Position numbers and translations under genes: made by a program. From assembly GCA_914767715.1 (NCBI GenBank), contig OU612066.1:22978283-23038282 (forward strand): a DNA stretch of 60,000 nt, written 5' to 3'. Shown here one piece after another: positions 14,208-25,900 of this stretch. Source of the DNA: Membranipora membranacea. Taxonomy: Eukaryota; Bryozoa; Gymnolaemata; Cheilostomatida; Membraniporidae. Position 1 is the stretch's first letter; each line of letters begins with the position of its first letter. Under the pieces are notes generated by a model. The model had not been told where the DNA came from, did not search any database, and saw only the letters and a program-made list of their open reading frames with translations.

Positions 14208-14213
14208 AATAAA
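14208..14213 (+). terminator. Poly(A) signal AATAAA of the six-cysteine peptide gene
   Basis: This is the first canonical AATAAA I see downstream of the stop at 13868 on the same strand. It gives a 3' UTR of about 350 nt. Confidence 0.45.
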
Positions 14214-15971
14214 GCTAAATGCGAAATTGACAATAAAACAAAACTACTTGCTTATAAACATGAACAAAGTGTGATTCTCCTCGAGAAAATGTTAAATCTG
14301 TTCTTCAATGTTAGCATAAGAACATACGGAGAAGGAGTGGCTGTTGACAATTTGATCAATCCTAGCAAAAATGACTGAGATATGGTTGAAAAAAATAAGA
14401 ATAATCCACAAAATACTATGTTGAGTTACACAAGCTATATGAGATCACATAACAGAACATCAATGTAATCTAGCATAATCAACGAGTAAATTTCAGTGTG
14501 GAATACTCGGAAAAAACTGACTGGAATTATGACATCCACTAATGAATCATCACCTGATCCTAATAGCCTGCATTTATTTATGTGCAATACGTAAGAAAAG
14601 TTTGACACAATATTTTTTATTGATAAGCAAGTACAGCTCGGAAGAATTTGGCAATGTCGTAGAAACAGCAAAGAACGTATCTCACTTTTATTTTAACAGG
14701 CTTAGATAGATATACTAGAGTTCACTATCAAGAAATGTTGAAAACTCCGCAGCAAAGATTGCGCCTGAACAATATACCATAATCATAGTCAGTTTGCTCA
14801 AATTTGAGATACAGCGTCATAGGTTTATTATAAATAATAGTGTATTGGCAAAATCCCTGTTGAGAATGTTAGTTGTCACCTCAATGAATAAAAGAAGACA
14901 ATCATGAATTGATCTTCTTGCTAAGCAGCAGTTCTATTTACTGTGATGAACCAGATAGTTTGAGACATAAAAATCTGTATTCAATAGGTGTAAGATCCAA
15001 GTTTGTTACCAAATGAGAAGGAGCATACTGACTCTCGTGATCTGACTGGGCATGTAGATCACTGATAAACTAGGCTATCATTACCACAAAGCAGGTGTCG
15101 TAAGGCTAAGTATGCATCATGCGTGACTTGAATTTGCGCATGTGCAAGAACAATGAGTTTAGTTTGGGTTCTGATTGCAACTTTGGAAAGGGGAAATGGG
15201 ATACTCCCTGCATAAACTGTCAATCAAAAGCAGCTAATAAAGACAAGAGAGGATAACAAATCCGCACGCTTTGGGAGTATGTCACCAGAGCAGGTAGCCA
15301 ATCAGATGGCTTCGGATTTCCGAGACTCAATTTTGCAGAGATCAGCTCATGCCCAGAGTTGAGCATGCGCAGAATGGAGAAGGGGTTATTTGATTACCTG
15401 CAGTCGTCAAGTCAAAGGCCAACCAGGCTTAGAGAGTGTATATTACTCTACGGACACCGAAACATAAACTCTCAGGATATTGACCAATTTGAAAAATGGT
15501 CTAAACTAAAGTCTATATGACATTCCTTTGTTGGTACATCAGTCATGATTTTCAGCATAAATATGGCAAAAATAATTTATGATAGAAGAGAAGGCTTACA
15601 TTGTGTCTCTGCTCACCCATAATTAAATATAATGACTCCTTGCTTAGATTAGAAGTTGTCTGTACGATATTATGTAAGAGGAGACAACATATTTCATTCA
15701 TTTTAGCTGGCCAAGCTTTAAAAAGGTATAATGACAACGAGTTCGCTTAGGCGCTTTGTACATTATTTTTCATTAAAAAAAGCTTGGTCCCTGGTATTGT
15801 TGTTTGTTTAGCTGCATTTGTATTAGTATTTGAACACTCGTAGTAGGCGTAGGCATGGAACATTGACATGCTTTTTTTAAATGGGAGTCATGATACAAAT
15901 ATTTAGAAAATACTGATGTGAAAGAAATACAATAAACTCTCTCTATATATATGCATTGCTGCAACACAGGT
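14214..15971. other. Intergenic, no supported gene
   Basis: AT-rich sequence between the peptide gene and the foldback at 15972. Open frames are short and lack domains or signal peptides. Confidence 0.45.
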
Positions 15972-16063
15972 AGGTCTACTCCCAAACCTGGGATTTTGGC
16001 AATGTTTGACTGCCCCTGGGGGCAGTCAAACATTGCCAAAATCCTAGGTTTTGGAGTAGACCT
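15972..16063. repeat. Foldback (hairpin) element, arms about 45 bp
   Basis: The two arms are near-perfect inverse copies (about two mismatches) meeting at GACTGCCCC/GGGGCAGTC around 16017. The arm carries TTTTGGCAATGTTTGACTGC. A diverged copy of one arm lies at 23514-23560 (GCAGTCAAACATTGCC), so this is a small dispersed foldback family rather than a unique hairpin. The arms make an open frame that runs in from 15951, which should not be read as protein. Confidence 0.75.
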
Positions 16064-16166
16064 GTGCATTGCAAAGACGAAGAGAAAAAAAATTCAAGTA
16101 GTTTGGAATGAACTAGCTAGTGGTTTGTTTTTAGTAAGTAAGTGTGTCTTTCACATGCTTCTGCAG

Positions 16167-16379
16167 AAAGTGCAAGTCCGGTGGATAAGTTCCCCAGCGT
16201 GTGAGACCATTGGGACAATTAACCACTGGACTAAGACTTGCACCAGGGAGAATGCTTGTACTAGCTGCAGCAGACCTAAGTGGTGTTCACAGGCCTCTAC
16301 AGACTACTGTAGTGTAGGTATACCAAGTTCTGCCATCTGGAGTCACAAGCATATTTACTGTGATCATTGTCATGAGTAA
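16167..16379 (+). CDS. Possible cysteine-rich terminal exon, orphan
   Basis: After a plausible acceptor (CTTCTGCAG, ending 16166) there are 70 codons and a TAA. They carry nine Cys, including ENACTSCSRPKWC and IYCDHCHE, denser than expected by chance in this AT-rich DNA. I could not find an upstream exon with a signal peptide or a matching phase, and the upstream part of the open frame is only the foldback at 15972. It may be the last exon of a small secreted cysteine-rich protein, a relic, or chance. No family recognised. Confidence 0.25.
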   Translation, partial: KVQVRWISSPACETIGTINHWTKTCTRENACTSCSRPKWCSQASTDYCSVGIPSSAIWSHKHIYCDHCHE

Positions 16380-16441
16380 ACTTTGGTGCAAATGTTTATT
16401 GTTACTCCATGTCACCTTTGAACAGCATCATCATGGTGATG

Positions 16442-16478
16442 TTGAGCATCCTGCACATTGATTGCGCAGGATGCTCAA
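16442..16478. repeat. Short perfect hairpin, 13-bp stem
   Basis: TTGAGCATCCTGC and its exact inverse GCAGGATGCTCAA flank an 11-nt loop. Too short for an obvious miRNA precursor. It may be a remnant of a foldback element or a local regulatory hairpin. Confidence 0.5.
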
Positions 16479-16953
16479 TCAAGTCTTACTATGTATGTTG
16501 TTTTGAGGATTGATCTTTAGACTAGCTAATGTTAATATCAAATTAATTGATAGTCAGACTGGAAAACTCCTACCTGCTGTGACTTCATCTCTGTTCTATC
16601 ATCACAATGTAACAACGGGATGTTCTTTCAATCAATCAAAATGACTGAAGTGACACTGTTTTAACCAAATCATTGCCTTCGCTCCGAAAACCTGCTCACA
16701 TTGTAATTCAATGAGGCAAATTTCTTCCGAAATCGTTCACTCAGAATGTATATATGCCTAGTTTTATAATGGAGTGAGCAATTTTGGACGAGACCGTTGC
16801 AGGTTTTGTTCAATGAGCAATCAGTAAGTAATGTTAACAGTTTTAGTTGAGATACCTGGTAACTATGCTTGACCTCAATATGTATCATTTTATTCAGTTA
16901 TTTTTTATGATTATAGATCTTTCTAAACTGTAGCAGACTACTCTTTTGCCAGG

Positions 16954-19900
16954 ATGCGGAAGTTATTTTGCAGGTATGTGTTATCATTATAAATGAAAAA
17001 CAGACTTTGATTTCACATAAGTCCCACCAATCTTCTTCCAAAGATAGTCACTTTCTCTCGACTATCTGGCAGTCAGAGGGACACCACACTTTGGGTTTGG
17101 GAAAAATTCAACTGCCTTCTGCTTCTGGTGTGACTTAAATGGAGTTTTATTTTAGCCTATTAGAGTTGTTGTCATCATCTTCTTTCCAAACAATGGTCAT
17201 TTCTTAGCAACTTACCAACCATGATTGACACAAGGGGAATTTTAAATTTAAGTTGCGCCGCCTTTGGTCTTACTGCATAAACTGCTACTAAGTTTGGAGT
17301 CAGCATAGCTTATTCTTGTTAGATTTCAGTTTCAGCATTCATAACTTATCATTCTAGAAAATTGAGGCAATGTGTAGGCCTACTGACAGGGTAACTATAT
17401 GTGTGGAGATCTCTAAACTCTTACGATGTAGATAGAGAAATTTCAGTTTTAATTGACACAATGAATTACTCGTCTTCAAGCTTTATCACTAGGTGTTCCT
17501 AGAGCGTTTGGGATGAAATAGCCTACACTGCAGGTTCCAAGATTTTGATGAATTTGTTTCCAGAGTTACCGAGATACCTCTATTGCATTAAGCAGGCCTA
17601 ACAGTAACAAAAGTTTCATTGTCATAATTTTGGTCTACCACTAAAAGGTGTTTGAGCTTCTTAACAATGCACAATCAGTTGGTTTGCACCTACTAAATAT
17701 TCTTGGCGAAATTCATTTATAAAATAAATTGGAACATGGATCACTGAGATGTGCTGATTCCAAATTAATTAGGCCCAATCATTACGGAGATGGGCTAAGC
17801 TAAAATTGTAGACTTGAATCATTACCGTCTGATATCTAGCTATCATCAGTTTCACAGTTTCTCACGGTTTTCCATTTCTATCTCTTATTTTCTTATCAAC
17901 CAAGACTTCACTACTCTTATGATTAGACAAGTTTTTTAGCAGCTAACCATTGTGTTTGCTCTGATTGATTTTGGCACAAGCTGATCCAACAGCCATTCAG
18001 CATCAATCGACATTGGCTAATCAGCAACATGGTCTGACTTTAATGTGTGTTCTTGACAAAAAAAAATTTTTGTGGTTATAAATTATGATCCATCTGTGCA
18101 AGAAGCTTACTCATTGATTTGTGCACCTGAGACCCCATATTTGGTAATTACAAAGCTTACTAAAGTAATTTCGTAATTGTTGCTGCAGCCCCCCCCCCCC
18201 CCCCCCCCCCCCCGATGATTGTGCAATAGATGTATTGAAAATTTGTGTTTTACAGGGCTGACTGCTGCCAAGGTATGACTAGATCTCGTGTTGCTGGGAT
18301 GGTCATACTGACGTGTGGACTGTTTCTTATTGTCTACACAATGTATTCACCTAAGCCTACGTAAGTGTGCTTTATAATCTGTCTCGCCCATAATAATATA
18401 TGCATTGGCTAGAGTGGACCAAAACAGATTTATAGGCTATTTGGTAACCTGGTAGTCAGAAAAATTTTGGGGGAGGAGGTGCTTGTCTGTATACTTTTTT
18501 ATAACTATGGTGCTTTATATCACCTGTGTGGTCCTATCTTCTCTATGTTCTAGTAGTATATGTAGGCCTACTGCTGAATGAAATTAGTGTGGTGTGGTGA
18601 ACTGGTATCTTGTCCTGGCTCTGTCATTGGCTGTTTGTACTCAATATTGATTGTCTGTTGGGTGTATTGGTTTTTCTCGTGGTGTTTGGCCTGGGTCAAA
18701 TAGAGTTCCAGGTGAAAGTACACCTCACCGGGTCTCAAGTAGGGGGTTGGAGTGCTGCGTAGGAATTAGAAGATTATAATAAAATGTGCCATATACAAAT
18801 ACCATAATATATTATTTCACTATTTTAAATCTTCAATATGTAACAGCTCCACACACTCACTCCACAACAATGCCCAGAGCTGTGTACCTTAGTGGCGCAC
18901 CGCCAAAGTACGCCGATAGCTTTGTTGGAAAATATGCCATCTAGATTTTGTGTCACACTACGTTATTGAATTTTTTCCTTATATTCTGTAAAACTATTCA
19001 ATTATAATAAAACCCATGGCTCCTGTGAAAATTGCAATAAATTCTTATCTTATCTAATATACTGAAATGACTGACAGTAAATAATATAAGTAAGTCATGT
19101 CCAGATTCAATTTGTGCCAATCACTTGTAGTAGTTGTTGTCAGAAACGAACATATCGGTTTGGTATGTAGCCTTTGAATTGAGGTCAATCTCATTTCACT
19201 ATTATGATAATCGTTGTAGAATATACAATATAGATGTTGAGTTGGTGGAGAGTGAGAAATCTAAAGTGGTGCAGTCACTGAATGTGATAGCTGAAAAGCT
19301 CACTATAACCTCGCGATCCGTCAGTGACGGCAGAGCACAGCAGCTACTCATAGATACTTACGGTGATGTGAGTCTCAATAACATAACCTGAGTCATGGGG
19401 AGCTTGCTTTTAGCAAATGAAACGTTCTAAAGGTTTTGATTTGAGGCCTGACTCTCTTTGTATGTTTCTTGACAGTGTTACTCTGTCTTTATCCCATATT
19501 CCTAATCTCAAATAGCGGGTGTTTTAGATGAAACATTTACTCTAACTTTACCACCGGATATATTACTTACTTTTACTATTACCTACTACCATATTGACCA
19601 TAACAGCTGTTGTTTTGGTCTTGACCATCAACTGCTGCCCAGCTCAACATGCCTATTTTGAAGTCAATCTCCTATTGGCCAACTCTTAGTCATGCCTGTT
19701 ACATTTGAGGTGTCAAAATCTGATAACTATGGATACTGCCATATCCTTACTCTGTGATACTGACATATCCTTACTCTGTGATACTGTTTTGGTATAAACG
19801 CCCTATATAACTTTGGGCTTGGCCTGACCATGACTATCAGTCTTTATCCACCACACAATCCAAGTCCTTATCTTTATGTAAACTAGCAAATATTTACAAT

Positions 19901-22900
19901 GTTGTCACACACATACCGTCTGGTGTACAAAATGAAGTGATACAAATGAGAACAATTGACCACTGGCCATTGGCTGTGAGTTTGCATAGCATGATGGTAT
20001 ACTTGAAATATGTTATCCCCTAGAGGATTTTTCTTTATTGCTAGGGAATCAGAGAATAGACAGTTTTCTTAGCTCTAATTTAGGCCTCAATTTGGATTTG
20101 TCCTCTCTCCGATTTGGTACTTTTAACCCACGCCGCATAGGAAAAACATGCTGAAAAGAGGGTTATCTTGAAAACCGCTTATAATAGGATAAAAATTATT
20201 TTTGATTCAGAATCTGCAACATTGAAAACTCATATGGACATCGTTTGGGAAATAATTTTAGTATTTGGATAGTCATTTCTAGCATTTTCCGCCTGTTTTG
20301 CGGACAATTTGGCGGAATCTTTCATGAGTTTCGTCACTAAAATTAAGATTTATCAACATTCAGGCCTCCAATTATTTTGAAACACTGTCTCACAGGGTTT
20401 TCAATGGTGCAGACTCTGAATCAAAAATCATTTTTATCCTCACATTAGCGGTTTTCAATATAACCCACTTTCAGCAGGTTTTTCCTATGCGGCGTGGGTT
20501 AAAAGTACCAAACTGGAGAGAGGACAACTCCGAATTGAGGCATAAATACGAGCTCAGAAAACTGTCTCTAGATCACACACCTATAATTTATCGACATTTT
20601 TTATCACACTCTTTATACATTATTTATCATATCACAAAGTTTTTTAATACATTCCATTGAAATGATTACGGCAGTCAATGAAATGTATTAAAAAGAATAG
20701 CCACATACTTTATAATATAAAGTGCGTGATTTTTTTTTAAAGACATCTCATTGACAGCCGTAATCATTTCGAATGGAAGTATTAAAAAAAATTGGGTTAT
20801 GATAAATAATGTATGAGCGAGTGATAAATTATAACTAACTCTATATAGTTTCTCAAAGGAAACACTGAATATGGCCACAGATAAAACCTCCTGGCCGAGG
20901 AGCTCTCCAATTTTCTTTGTAACCACCCCTTTTGCTGTCACAAACCACTGTCTTCCTCTTTACTACACAGATTCATACAATATTGACGAAACTTGGTCAT
21001 AAGGTAGCCCACACTAACGATGTCAAGGAGAAAACAACTCAAAATAATCCAGATATATGTCAGGATAAATACGCATTTGAACACCTGAATGGTGATTATC
21101 CTTATTTTTATAAAGGTGAGTGGCGAGCGTTATTAATTCACCTTCACCTTACCTACCCCACTATATTTATTATTCTTCATGCTGCTTTGGTGGATACACA
21201 GCTTAATTGGCCTCATTAGCTTAACGGCTTACTTATGGTGATCAACGGTCAGGGGGAATGTAACAGTTATTTGATTGTCTTCTGCAACCTACTTAGTAAG
21301 ATATTTTGGTGATCATCTACATGTATTAAATTGGGCTGTGGTTGATGATAGAATGCAATACCAGCAACTGAGCAGTGTAAGCGCACTTCCATCAACAATC
21401 TGCTTTTTTCTACCGACACATATTTCTGTATTCTTTGATACTGAATAGTCTATGGCTTTGTTTCACAATGAGAGATGTCATCCTTTGATATATCTGTATC
21501 AAATTTGGTCTGGCAGAAACATTAACTTATTTATGTTATTGAAGCTATTTAACTTTAGCATGTCTGCTGTATTAACCAAGTTTTCATTATTAAATTTCTG
21601 TTGCATACTTAGTTCAGTTTTTGTGCGGATTTAGTCTGGTATGTGCAGGTTTGCAATGCCTAAGTGCTTTTGTCCTTGGCTGAAACAAAGTCATTGACTA
21701 GACATAATAATATATCTAGTGCAGGGTAATATACTGAATAGACACCTGGTTCCTGTCTGCCATAAACACCTGTTACTAGAAGCAATCTTCAGAATTCCAC
21801 TGATAAATATCCACATTTATCAGTATAGTAGAATAAATGAATAAATGCCACATGCATATAGTGCAGTACATTAAGTCCCACGTTTTATAGCCATTGGGAG
21901 ACCTAGGAACCAAAGCTCAGCTAGTACTTCTCAATAGAGGATGGCTGAACAACTCAAAATAGGCATGCTGTGCAGAAAATGTTGCTATATAATCAGTGTT
22001 AGGCCTACATGTGAACAAGTGAAACAGGTGATACAGCGAGAAGGCTGTAATTTCCCACAGCATGTATTGGTTTCTTGTGGTGATCAGGCGATGTCTATGA
22101 AAGGGGTTATAACTCTCTAAAGATTAATTTTTCACTTTGGTTGGGAGCCATTATCCTGAAATTTTAAAGATGACTTTTTCCCTCTGTCATGTGTAGGCCC
22201 TTTTTTCAATTACAACATAGTGAGAGGTCAAAATGATGGCGATGAAGGGGACAATGAGAAGTAGATTGGATACATGATTCTGAAGTTTTAGATGTTCAGC
22301 GTAGCATAGATTGTGAAAGGCTCTTAATGACTCCCCAAGAGTCAAAAATCATTCCTTCTATGAGGGTTTCGTGAAAAATATTTTGAACCAAACACTACAG
22401 GTACTAGGTACAGTTAATATTTGTGAGAGTGAATTCAAATTACAAATCAGTAGAATCAAATTACTTTCAAAAAATAATTATCCCCAACTCTAAACACTTA
22501 GTGTTCGGAGTTGTTTTATGATAACATGTGCTGGTGCGAATAGACATCTTATCCCCAACAGACATCTAATAGGGGACATCAGACAACTTATGTGGCAGCT
22601 GAGCCCTATTTTTGCACACAATAAACACCTACAGTTTTGCCCATCCAGCTTCAAATTTTGCCAAGTGAACTAGATTCATACCTGATCTTCTCTTTGGGAG
22701 TATTATGAACAACAGCAGTTTATCCTATGACATAGAAAACTTCCAACAGCCAGCACAAGTATTTTTGCTTTTTGTAGCCATTATTTTGAAAATCGCTAGA
22801 TGCAGCTGGTCTGACCTCAGTGATTCTATCATGCTTGGTTTGTTTTGAAGCACTTTGATTGGACAGTCACTCCTGAAAATTGCTAGATGCAGCCGGTCTC

Positions 22901-25900
22901 ACCTATTTTACTGTAATATGATTGGTTTGTTTTGAAGCACTTTGATTGTATCAGAGACTATAGACCTTCCACTTGCCATGATAACGTATATAACCGATGC
23001 GACACATTGAAAATTAGGCAAGGTTAATGATTTATGAATGTTTATTTTATAAGTACAATGTCATTCATATCAACTGGGACAAATGTCAGGCCATCATTAC
23101 ATCGCAGTGGGCAACAATGATGGATTATACTGCACAGCCCCTTACTTTCTTACAAAAATACAGGCCTGTATAATAGTAGAACTGACACCTCAGGACCTGT
23201 AGGAAATTGTAGGATTTTAATCATGTGGGAATTTAAATTGTAGGATTTTAAATTGTAGGAAATTATGTAGGAAATTTGATCCACGCCTAGTAAATATGCC
23301 ATATCACAGTTGTACATGGGTTTTAAACACTTACATTTAAGTTGCCTGCTCTTATTGGCATAATGAATAATATATCCCAAGACCAATGAAATGAATGAGG
23401 CAGTTGTTACAATAATTACACCCTCTAGTGGAGGGAGAGTAACTGATGCACAAATGCAAGCAAATGGATCAAACTTGATCTAGCGTCACTCTGACAAATG
23501 TTTTTTCTTTTCTGCAGTCAAACATTGCCAAAGACCAAAGTTTTGGAGAAGACCTGTGATACGGTCCCAATATACCAACGATATGGAAGAGGCAGTTTTT
23601 CAAATAATCACCCATTATTGACACGCCTCAGTTTTTGACAGAACATATTGCTGTCAGTTCTAGTATATCAATAAGGTTATTTGCCTGTCAATAGACGTCT
23701 GTTGTCAAGGCGACCACATTATTTACTAGGTGTGCATTCATGTGAATGAAATGGCACTAAAAATTATTTTTAGCCAATAATAGAGCTATTAGCTAAGGGG
23801 TCCAAAATTAACTCAAGCAGGTTTTATAACAACCAGGTTTTATTGAGTGCCTCTCCTTCAATAAATGCCTATAAATCATTTATTGACTTTTTATCTTGGA
23901 CGTGTATTATCCAGCGAATAAGCTTAATGGAAACAAAATTAGTATAAGCTTACAACCTCAGAGACTTATTGTTGATTGTTGATTTTTGTTGTTGTTGTAG
24001 GCTTTGAGATAGAGAAGTGTAGTGGAGTACCAGACTTTCACACAATCCTCACTCTAGTATATAACTTTGTACATTATACCGAGGATGATCTCACTCTAGT
24101 CAGTACCCTACTCACTAACGTCAACAAAGTCTACCCTCAGATAAAAATCATCGCTGCTGTGCCATCCTCGCTGAGAATGAGTGAGCAAGACTTCAATGAT
24201 ACAAAAATTATCCCCCAGGATACATCGTAAGCACTTAACATAAAGATATGCATTTATAATTTATGACTCTAACATTGCTTTGAAGTCGGTTGCTATATGC
24301 TGTACGTTTGTAGGAAAACAATTAAATAGCATTGATCATTGGGATGACATAAACCTGGTAGTCATGCAGAATAATTCAATATTTACATCAACAAAACTGA
24401 TAAGTTTGCTTGTACAGCTCTTGGGCCACCATAAATTTACATATTTTCTCCATTTGTTACGCATGAGCTTCAGAGCCACGCACTAAAAAACTAAAAAGTT
24501 CACTCAGCAAAAGATGTGGTGCAATGTCTCAGAAAAAAAGAAGCTGAAACTCAGCGCTAATTCAGAGTCAATCAAATTATTTATGCTGCAGATAACTTTT
24601 CAAAGGGAGGCTAAAAATTCGGCTCCCCTGTCCCTGAAACTTTCAACAATATAATCTCCAGAGTTGTATGTATATGCTTACATTCATATGTACATACATA
24701 CGTACGTACATACATACATACATACATACATACATACATACATACATACATACATACATACATACATACATACACACATACACGCATACACGCATACACG
24801 CATACACGCATACACGCATACACGCATACACGCATACACACATACACACATACATACATACACCGATGCTTAGCTAATAAGGGTCTATGTATCTACCGTC
24901 CACTCTGATCAAACTTCCACTCATTAAAGTAGTAAACTGTTTTCCTATTATTTTAGAATAACAGATGCAAAAATCTGGAATGACCTGATATCACAGGTCA
25001 CTACAAAGTACGTATACTTGGGTAGAAACGCCATACACTTTACATGGTTCGACAGGCTGGAGCGACTTGTCAGGGAGATTAACAACTTGGATGTATATGC
25101 TGTCGGTGCCGCTATTAGAGGCTTCAAAAGTGGTCATGTATGTTATTTCAGTGGTTTGTAAAATTTTCAGGTCCACAATCCTTATTATCCTAGCTTGCGA
25201 TTATATACACTGTTGCTGAGCATGGCTTCAGACTAGCCCACTAAGGTACTAAATCTGTATTAAAATAATGAGGCCTGAACTTTTCTATGGTTGTTAATAT
25301 AAGTTTTGTTTGGTGGGAATGGGGGTGATTCAACTATTAAAGTAGTGTTTCTCGTGTTCGCATAGTAAATGTGTTTGGTGCTAAGTATGAAAGTGCGGAA
25401 TGCCCATGTTGCCCACAGGCTTGTACCCGCTGATTATTTTCAGTTTACGGGCCGTTCATGGTGACTTTAGTTATGTGTTAAGAGACACATATACAAGGAA
25501 TTATGGTGGTTATACAATAGATGAGTGCTTGAAGGCGCCTGCAGTTTCCTGCAGGTACTAGCTTCAATGATCAAATTTGCCTAGCTTGCTGCATTCCGGC
25601 ATTCCATTCCCACCAGCTATAATGATAATGGAAATGCCACTGGCAGAAACCCAGGCAAAGTTTTGATACTTAAACTAAGTACGTACCAGCACAAGACAGT
25701 TTCCTTGAGTTAGTATAGTGGGATTATATTTGGCTTGATATATACATATTTGTGTCCGACCTTCGCGAGAGCTGGTTAAAGTGTATCCTGTCTTGACAAG
25801 CTTAGTTGTGGTTGTTCCCCCCACAACAAAGCTTGTCAAGACAGGCTAGTCAAAGTGATGATCTTATGTATTATGTAAATCATATGGTAATGAACCATCA

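Noticed and set aside
15951-16166. Protein-coding start of the frame that includes the Cys-rich exon
   Set aside because: This part is the palindromic foldback; it is open on both strands because of its symmetry.
24611-24877. Open frames of 69-82 codons on both strands
   Set aside because: They are translations of the CATA/CATACACG microsatellite and have no protein character.
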